DNA from: an uncultured Propionibacteriaceae bacterium
GTDB taxonomy: Bacteria; Actinomycetota; Actinomycetes; Propionibacteriales; Propionibacteriaceae
Reading direction: 5' to 3'
NCBI GenBank assembly: GCA_936941515.1
Contig: CAKZJI010000089.1
Coordinates: 1 to 11,209, forward strand
Length of the DNA: 11,209 nt
Made by a program: the position numbers and the translations under genes. The notes under the pieces are model-generated. The model did no database searches. It had not been told where the DNA came from and saw nothing but the letters and a program-made list of their open reading frames with translations. Positions 6,645 to 11,209 of the stretch are shown here, one piece after another (the first letter of the stretch is position 1; the number at the start of each line of letters is the position of its first letter).

Positions 6645-7505
6645 TTGAATGGACAGGTGATATCACGCCTGGACCTCGATCATCGCGTCGCCGTGATGGC
6701 CATCGTCAACCGCACCCGAGACTCGTTCTTCGACGGTGGACGCACCTTCGAGCTCAACGCAGCCGTCGATGCCGCGCTCGCAGCAGCCGATGCGGGCGCG
6801 GATGTCATCGACGTCGGTGGGGTTCCATTCTCACCCGATGCGCAGGAGGTCTCTGAGGCAGAGGAGACAGACCTGATCTGTCCCCTCGTCGAGGCCATCA
6901 CGGAGCAGTCGCAGGTGATGGTCAGCGTCGACACCTTCCGCTCCGCCGTCGCCTCCGCCGCCATTGAGGCCGGCGCACACATCATCAACGACACCTCCGG
7001 CCTGTCCGATCCCGAGCTGGCTCCCCTCGCCGCCCGCACCGGCGCAGGCCTGATCGTCACCCACAGTCTGGCTGCCCCGCGCACCCATCTGCGACGCCCC
7101 CGCTACGACGATGTGGTGACGGAGGTCCTGGCGTTCCTGCGTGAGCGGGTCGCGCTGGCGGAAGCCTCCGGGGTGAGGCGCGGCCAACTGGTCATCGATC
7201 CTGGGCCGGACCTCAACAAGAACACCCGCCACACCCTGGAGCTGCTGCATCGCCTCGACGAGTTCACCGTCCTCGGCCTGCCTGTTCTGGCGGCGTGCTC
7301 CAACAAGGACTTCATCGGCGAGACCCTGGACCGCCCCAAGGATCAGCGGCTCACAGGGTCGCTCGTCGCCGCAGCCTGGTGCATTGAGCGGGGAGCGCGC
7401 ATGATCCGGGTGCATGACGTCGCCCATCATGTCGAAGCCGCCCGGATGACCGAGGCTCTCCTCGGACTGCGGGAGCCCGCCTACCAGCGCCACAACGCCA
7501 GCTAA
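6645..7505 (+). CDS. folP2: Dihydropteroate synthase homologue, FolP2 type
   Basis: A 286-residue TIM-barrel pterin-binding protein resembling the actinobacterial FolP2 group (such as the mycobacterial second FolP) more than true FolP1. Conserved positions are N22 (VNRTRDSFFDGG, 21-32), D56 (DVGGV), D96 (SVDTFR), N115 (INDTSG), D185 (IDPGPDLNKNT, 184-194), K221 (SNKDFIGETL) and R255/H257 (RVHDV). They coincide with pterin-site residues of classical DHPS. The loop that normally reads GGESTRPG, whose Thr-Arg pair serves pABA/pyrophosphate chemistry, is instead GGVPFSPD, and the SRK motif reads SNK. Folate synthesis is therefore doubtful; mycobacterial FolP2 is reported not to replace FolP1. The start is TTG at 6645, with GGAGG (6632-6636) eight bases upstream. 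No other folate gene is nearby. It converges on the phosphodiesterase gene with a 19-base gap. Confidence 0.85.
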   Translation: MNGQVISRLDLDHRVAVMAIVNRTRDSFFDGGRTFELNAAVDAALAAADAGADVIDVGGVPFSPDAQEVSEAEETDLICPLVEAITEQSQVMVSVDTFRSAVASAAIEAGAHIINDTSGLSDPELAPLAARTGAGLIVTHSLAAPRTHLRRPRYDDVVTEVLAFLRERVALAEASGVRRGQLVIDPGPDLNKNTRHTLELLHRLDEFTVLGLPVLAACSNKDFIGETLDRPKDQRLTGSLVAAAWCIERGARMIRVHDVAHHVEAARMTEALLGLREPAYQRHNAS

Positions 7506-7524
7506 CGTCTCCCCATCCCACAGG

Positions 7525-9357
7525 TCAGCCGAACAGCTGCCGAGCCAAGCTGACCAGGGGATCCTCGTGGCGACGTTCCTCCGCGACCCTCTGCCAGTCG
7601 TCCACATAATCGGTGATCACCGCGTCCACGGGCCAGTTGACGAATCTCTCCATGGAGTCCTCCGTGTTCACCGTCCATACCGCGGCGCGTTTGCCGACGG
7701 CATGGATCTGGTCGATGAGCTCAGCGGAGGCGGCATCCTCCTCAAGGATCAGGTAGTCGCCGGTGAGCTGTGAGGTGTTGCCCAGCGACAGGAAATACGT
7801 GAAGCCGCTGACAACCTCCGGATGGTGATGCTCAATGTGTTCGATGAGCCCGTAGTCCAGCGACATCACGACCACCTGATCCAGCATCCCGGCCTCCTTC
7901 ACCGCGGAGACTGCGTCGTCAGCCATCTGCGTGTCGGCGCTTTTTCCCTTCAGCTCCAAGAAGATGCCGATGCGCCCCCTTGTCAGCTCAAAGAGCTCAT
8001 TCATGCTGAGGACTCTGACATCGACGTACCGGCCACCCGACTTCTCACCGAGGTCGAGCGCCTTGATCTCGGCAAGCGTCATCTCCTGGGGGCTGCGCCT
8101 ATCGCTGGTGAAACGCGAGAAGTCATTGTCGTGGAAGACGATGTACTGGCCGTCGAGAGTGCGTTGGATATCGACCTCCACGTACTGCGCCCCGGCGGCG
8201 ATGGACTGCTCGATGGCCTCCCGGGTGTTCTCGACAGCCGTGTCCCCTGGACCGCCGCGATGCCCCACCACGGCGATGTTCGGCGCCTTCGTCACCTCAC
8301 CCGCCACCACCGTGAAAATGCCCGCCGACGCCAGCACGAGGACGAGGAAGACAGCCACGAGCATGCCGCGTCGCTCTATGACGCGGTCCAGCACACTCGG
8401 TTTCGTCTTCGCCTCCATCACCGGAGCCTTGTCGGCAAGTGGTCGCAGGGCATCGTCGTCGGGAAGCGCCTCCAGATAGGTGTAGTACCGGTTGGTCAGC
8501 AGATAGAGCTGCGAGGGCAGCAGCAGGCTGGTGGTCAAGCCGATGACCGCCCCGATCAGCAGCAGGCACGTCGTCCCCAGAAACAGCTCAACCCCCGGAT
8601 TCTCCTGCACAGCCAGACTAACGCCATTGAGGAGCAGAATGATTCCGAGCAGAACCACCGTCACGACCACGCCGAGAAATGCTCCCGCCATCAGCATGAA
8701 GCCGACAAGCCGCAGCAGGTTCCTCTTGACGAGCCGGGCGCTGGCCCGAGCGGCTGCCCCGAATCTGAGATGCCCCAGCAGCATGAAGTGAAACAGGAAC
8801 ATCATCAGGACGGCGACGACGTGCAGAACAGCCAGCAGCACCCAATAGGCGATCCTGTAGACGGGATGGGCCAGGATCACGGAGGTGATGAAGTTCGGAA
8901 TACGGATGTCGGAAAGAAAGCTGACATTCAGGACGGAGTCAGTCAGCGGCATGACCACCAGGACCAGAGCCAGCACCACCACTAGGCCCGGCCCGATGAT
9001 CGTCCTGAAAGACCGGAAGACAGTGCCCAGGATTGCGCGATATCCGGGTTGCACATCACTTTTCACAGCAGTGGCGCTGAGCGTCACGAAACCGCCGATC
9101 TCGATCAGCAGGGTAAGCAGCAGCATCCCGCAAGTCAGCAGCGCAAACAACAGGCCGGGCGTTGAGAGCAGGAAACCGGCCGCGTTGGCGCTGTTGAGGG
9201 AGACCAACCCCCGCCAGGCGAACAGCCGCCCCGCCAACCACCAGAACAGCGGGAACAACACCAAGAACTGAAGCGCCTTCGTAACGATCAGGTACTTCAG
9301 CAGCGACATCCAGGATCGTCGCAGGCCCTTGACGGCTGAACGAAGCTCTTTGAACAC
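7525..9357 (-). CDS. Membrane-anchored glycerophosphodiester phosphodiesterase
   Basis: A 610-residue two-part protein. Residues 1 to about 352 form a membrane domain with roughly seven hydrophobic segments (around 22-45, 63-95, 120-138, 168-196, 215-245, 258-282 and 332-352), like the GDPD-associated membrane domain family. Residues 360-610 form a GDPD catalytic barrel: VGHRGG with H366, ENT (376-378), EVDIQ with E394 and D396, VFHDND with H409, LELKGK with E468, WTVN (561-564) and a late ITD. Catalytic histidines and metal-binding acids are all present, so it should hydrolyse glycerophosphodiesters to glycerol-3-phosphate and an alcohol. The catalytic domain follows the last helix, probably on the outer face. 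The start is GTG, with GAGGAG about five bases upstream. A polyglycerolphosphate or phospholipid-derived substrate is possible but not shown. Confidence 0.93.
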   Translation of the reverse strand: MFKELRSAVKGLRRSWMSLLKYLIVTKALQFLVLFPLFWWLAGRLFAWRGLVSLNSANAAGFLLSTPGLLFALLTCGMLLLTLLIEIGGFVTLSATAVKSDVQPGYRAILGTVFRSFRTIIGPGLVVVLALVLVVMPLTDSVLNVSFLSDIRIPNFITSVILAHPVYRIAYWVLLAVLHVVAVLMMFLFHFMLLGHLRFGAAARASARLVKRNLLRLVGFMLMAGAFLGVVVTVVLLGIILLLNGVSLAVQENPGVELFLGTTCLLLIGAVIGLTTSLLLPSQLYLLTNRYYTYLEALPDDDALRPLADKAPVMEAKTKPSVLDRVIERRGMLVAVFLVLVLASAGIFTVVAGEVTKAPNIAVVGHRGGPGDTAVENTREAIEQSIAAGAQYVEVDIQRTLDGQYIVFHDNDFSRFTSDRRSPQEMTLAEIKALDLGEKSGGRYVDVRVLSMNELFELTRGRIGIFLELKGKSADTQMADDAVSAVKEAGMLDQVVVMSLDYGLIEHIEHHHPEVVSGFTYFLSLGNTSQLTGDYLILEEDAASAELIDQIHAVGKRAAVWTVNTEDSMERFVNWPVDAVITDYVDDWQRVAEERRHEDPLVSLARQLFG

Positions 9358-9433
9358 AGGTTCTCCTCGGCAGCTGGCAGATGGTGGTCTTCACAGATGA
9401 TGTCATCGGACTCCCGCTCACTCTGTCACCGCT

Positions 9434-9613
9434 TCAGGGAGAGGACAACGTGAGATCCTCGGTGCCCCTGCCGAAGGCCTCCGGGCCGATGCGTCGCGAG
9501 GCGACGGTGAACGCGGCGGCCAGCAGCGCCCACAGCAGGATCACCGCTGACAGCAAATGGCCCTGGATGCCTGTGACGGGCAGCGTCAGCTCAGGGCTGA
9601 CTCGACGGCCATG
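9434..9613 (-). pseudogene. Orphan C-terminal LPXTG cell-wall sorting signal (surface-protein remnant)
   Basis: Directly after the TerC stop codon, and in the same frame, 59 sense codons run to a TGA at 9434-9436. They encode a sortase-type sorting signal: ELTLPVTG (LPVTG codons at 9583-9569), then a hydrophobic stretch of about 23 residues (HLLSAVILLWALLAAAFTVA), then an Arg-Arg pair and an 18-residue tail. From the CTG at 9589 onward, 45 of 51 codons end in G or C, against 4 of the first 8, as expected for real coding sequence beginning near 9589. There is no plausible start codon or ribosome site. The best reading is the 3' remnant of a larger surface-protein gene whose front was deleted. 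Alternatives are readthrough of the terC stop (TGA followed by C) or chance. The tail after Arg-Arg is longer than usual. Confidence 0.5.
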
Positions 9614-10795
9614 TCAGGTCAGGTCTTCGTGCATCTCGTGGACCTTCGCCAGCGCCCTGTCCACCCCGGCGGCCTCCATGTAGTGGGCAACCAGCTCCGG
9701 CTTCATCTCCTTGAGCTTCGCCTCGCGGGCGACGATCTCGCTGTACAAGATGTTGCGTTCCTCATCGGTGCCGCGATACTCGGTGTGAAGGTAGGCGTGG
9801 GCCCTGCGGTCCAGGGATCGCACCTCGCTGGCAACAACCCCCTTGGGGCTCAGCAGCGAGGCGACGATGGTGACGGCCAGCAGACCGACCACGACGAGGA
9901 GGGCCTCAACGTTGCCGAAGGTGTAGACGGGAATGGGGTTGCCGCCGTTGATGAACGACAGATTGTTGTCATGGAGGGCGTGGAGGATGAGCTTGACGCC
10001 GATGAATCCCAGGATCGCCGACAAACCATATTTGAGGTAGATGAGACGGTCCAGGAGATCGTCGATGAGAAAATACAGTTGGCGCAGCCCCATCAGTGAG
10101 AACGCCGTCGCCGTGAACACCAGATACGGGTTCTGGGTGACGCCATAGACCGCCGGAACGGAGTCGAACGCGAACATCAGGTCAGTGCCACCAATGGCCA
10201 CCATCACCAGCAGCATCGGGGTGAGCACCCGCTTGCCATTCTGGACGGTGAACAGCTTGTCGCCGTCGTAGTGGTCGGTGGTACGCAGGTATCTCTTGGC
10301 GATGCGAATGACGAGGTTGTCGGCCTCGTCGGAGTCCCCGTCGTCGGGGGCAAGCAGCCTCCCGGCCGTGATGATGAGGAAGAACCCGAAGATGTAGAAC
10401 ACCCAGCTCCATGCCGTGATGATGGCGGCGCCCGCCGCGATAAACGCGGAGCGGCAGGCCAAGGCGAAGATGATGCCGAACAGCAGCACCTTCTGCTGGT
10501 CCTCACGGGGAACGGCGAATGACCCCATGATCACCAGGAAAACGAACAGGTTGTCGACGCTGAGGGCCTTCTCGACCAGCCACCCGTTGAAGTACTCAAA
10601 ACTCATGTCGTGGCCGCCGAAGATCCACACGGCGATGCCGAAGGCCACGGCCAGCCCGACATAGATCGCCGACCAGACCGCAGCCTCCCTGATGGTCGGG
10701 ATATGCGCCTGACGGACGTGAAAGAAGAAGTCGAAGGCGAACAGGACGGCGATGAGGGCGATGGTCAGAGCCCACACCCACAAGGGGACGGACAA
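9614..10795 (-). CDS. TerC/Alx-family integral membrane protein
   Basis: A 393-residue polytopic membrane protein of the TerC/Alx family. Members are linked to tellurite resistance, alkaline response and, for several, manganese export and metal loading of secreted proteins. Hallmarks are the acidic motif EKALSVDN (75-82) in one helix and GGTDLMFAFDSVPA (202-215) in another, followed by the conserved FSLMGLRQLYFLI and GFIGVKLILH segments. A charged loop (about 150-190) divides two helix bundles. A hydrophilic, mostly helical C-terminal region (about 319-393) follows the last helix. The start is TTG at 10795: it is the first possible start after an in-frame TGA, and AAGGAG lies nine bases before it. 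It appears to be a single-gene unit with a leader of about 65 bases. No ter operon partners are nearby, so metal homeostasis is likelier than tellurite resistance. Confidence 0.92.
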   Translation of the reverse strand: MSVPLWVWALTIALIAVLFAFDFFFHVRQAHIPTIREAAVWSAIYVGLAVAFGIAVWIFGGHDMSFEYFNGWLVEKALSVDNLFVFLVIMGSFAVPREDQQKVLLFGIIFALACRSAFIAAGAAIITAWSWVFYIFGFFLIITAGRLLAPDDGDSDEADNLVIRIAKRYLRTTDHYDGDKLFTVQNGKRVLTPMLLVMVAIGGTDLMFAFDSVPAVYGVTQNPYLVFTATAFSLMGLRQLYFLIDDLLDRLIYLKYGLSAILGFIGVKLILHALHDNNLSFINGGNPIPVYTFGNVEALLVVVGLLAVTIVASLLSPKGVVASEVRSLDRRAHAYLHTEYRGTDEERNILYSEIVAREAKLKEMKPELVAHYMEAAGVDRALAKVHEMHEDLT

Positions 10796-10843
10796 CCGGG
10801 TTCACTCCTTGGATGAGGACGTCATGAGGCGTGACCCGCCGCT

Positions 10844-10864
10844 GAGACGGGGTGTCACCGTCTC
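10844..10864 (-). promoter_or_regulatory. Structured 5' leader of the TerC gene (hairpin)
   Basis: A perfect 7-base stem (GAGACGG/CCGTCTC) with a 7-base loop stands at the predicted transcript start. Loop bases can instead pair downstream: GTGACACC with GGGTCAC, giving 7 pairs with one bulged A (the second arm is around 10830-10836). The two folds exclude each other. I do not see the conserved elements of the manganese yybP-ykoY riboswitch, which often precedes such genes. A regulatory role is tentative. Confidence 0.35.
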
Positions 10865-10866
10865 CT

Positions 10867-10895
10867 AGGGTACCTGCCCACGACATCACCACCAA
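10867..10895 (-). promoter_or_regulatory. Candidate promoter of the TerC gene
   Basis: On the minus strand TTGGTG (10895-10890) is separated by 17 bases from TACCCT (10872-10867). The -35 box matches only TTG, but spacing and position are right. Transcription would start near the beginning of the leader hairpin. Confidence 0.35.
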
Positions 10896-10936
10896 TCACA
10901 TACGCGCCCTGCGGGGACTACGGAAACGCAACTCAT

Positions 10937-10952
10937 CAGATGACCGCATCTG
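10937..10952. repeat. Inverted repeat between the divergent TerC and lipoprotein genes
   Basis: CAGATG-ACCG-CATCTG is a perfect 6-base inverted repeat with a 4-base centre, in the 264-base gap between the divergent genes. It could be a regulator site or a small RNA hairpin. No partner copy is seen nearby. Confidence 0.3.
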
Positions 10953-11059
10953 CGCAGTTCGGAGGCCTGCCTGAGAGTCCTGCCATGCTGTCCCGGTAGT
11001 CTCGTGGAAAGCAAGGGAGCCAGCCGCTTCCGGGCACAGGCCGATGGGAAGGGATCACC

Positions 11060-11209
11060 GTGAGTTCTCAGATCACATGGGGCACGCGACTGCGGGGCAT
11101 GCTGGCCGCCGCGGTGACAGCGACGCTGTTGCTGGCCGGATGCGCACCCAGCACCCCGCGTGACCCGTCCATTCCTCCGGAGGGCGTCGAGGCCGCCGAC
11201 GGCGCCGTC
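11060..11209 (+). CDS. Secreted lipoprotein (3'-partial)
   Basis: The first 50 codons of a gene that runs off the right edge. The start is GTG at 11060, with GAAGGG six to seven bases upstream. The product has a type II (lipoprotein) signal peptide: a positive N-region with two Arg (GTRLRG), a hydrophobic core (MLAAAVTATLLLAG), and lipobox LLAGC with the acylated Cys at residue 28. A Pro-, Ser- and Thr-rich linker follows (APSTPRDPSIPPEG). The protein is therefore anchored on the outer face of the membrane after diacylglyceryl transfer and signal cleavage. Too little remains to name the family. A TAGTCT near 11000 could be a -10 box, but the -35 is poor. Confidence 0.8.
   Translation, partial: MSSQITWGTRLRGMLAAAVTATLLLAGCAPSTPRDPSIPPEGVEAADGAV

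Noticed and set aside
7822..8985. Long plus-strand open frame (387 codons) opposite the GDPD gene
   Set aside because: It is an antisense shadow; the His/Gln/Asp-rich translation matches no family, whereas the minus strand has complete GDPD motifs.
10796..10872. yybP-ykoY manganese riboswitch before terC
   Set aside because: The conserved GGGGAGTAG-type element and paired loops are not visible, and the leader of about 65 bases is too short for the full aptamer.

Overview
The window is high-GC DNA from an actinobacterium. The base composition, the GTG and TTG starts, the dense TetR-type regulators and the FolP2-type dihydropteroate-synthase paralogue all point that way. A member of the Propionibacteriaceae (Arachnia/Propionibacterium-like) would fit, but that is inference from gene style, not from a marker gene. 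No rRNA, tRNA, CRISPR array or intact mobile element is visible.

Layout. (1) At 1-1514 (+), the 3' part of a ferric-siderophore ABC ATPase overlaps by 8 bases a siderophore-interacting ferric reductase: an iron-uptake operon whose permease and binding-protein genes would lie left of the window. (2) At 1607-2606 (-), a TetR regulator is translationally coupled (ATGA overlap) to a DoxX-like membrane protein. Its promoter is well formed and a tandem palindromic operator sits on the -10 box, so the pair is probably autorepressed. (3) At 2776-4419 (-), a CPA1-type Na+/H+ antiporter has clearly lower GC than its surroundings. It has its own hairpin downstream and a 418-base gene-free stretch upstream, and looks horizontally acquired. 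(4) At 4838-6592, a second TetR regulator (WHG-type C-terminal domain) is divergent from an NAD(P)-binding epimerase/reductase-like protein, with an operator-like inverted repeat between them. (5) At 6645-7505 (+), a FolP2-type dihydropteroate synthase homologue keeps most pterin-binding residues but lacks the canonical Thr-Arg loop. (6) At 7525-9357 (-), a glycerophosphodiester phosphodiesterase carries a large N-terminal membrane domain. (7) At 9434-9613 (-), an apparent orphan C-terminal fragment of an LPXTG surface protein lies directly behind, and in frame with, the stop of the next gene. (8) At 9614-10795 (-), a TerC/Alx-family membrane protein has a structured 5' leader. (9) At 11060-11209 (+), the start of a lipoprotein runs off the right edge.

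Most of these genes serve the cell envelope and ion balance: siderophore iron, Na+/H+ exchange, TerC-type metal homeostasis, phosphodiester turnover and a secreted lipoprotein. They are separate transcription units rather than one pathway. The least conventional items are the LPVTG-bearing fragment after terC, the foreign-looking antiporter, the FolP2-type enzyme outside any folate cluster, and the two well-defined TetR operator regions. I see no clear evidence of an entirely new multi-gene system.
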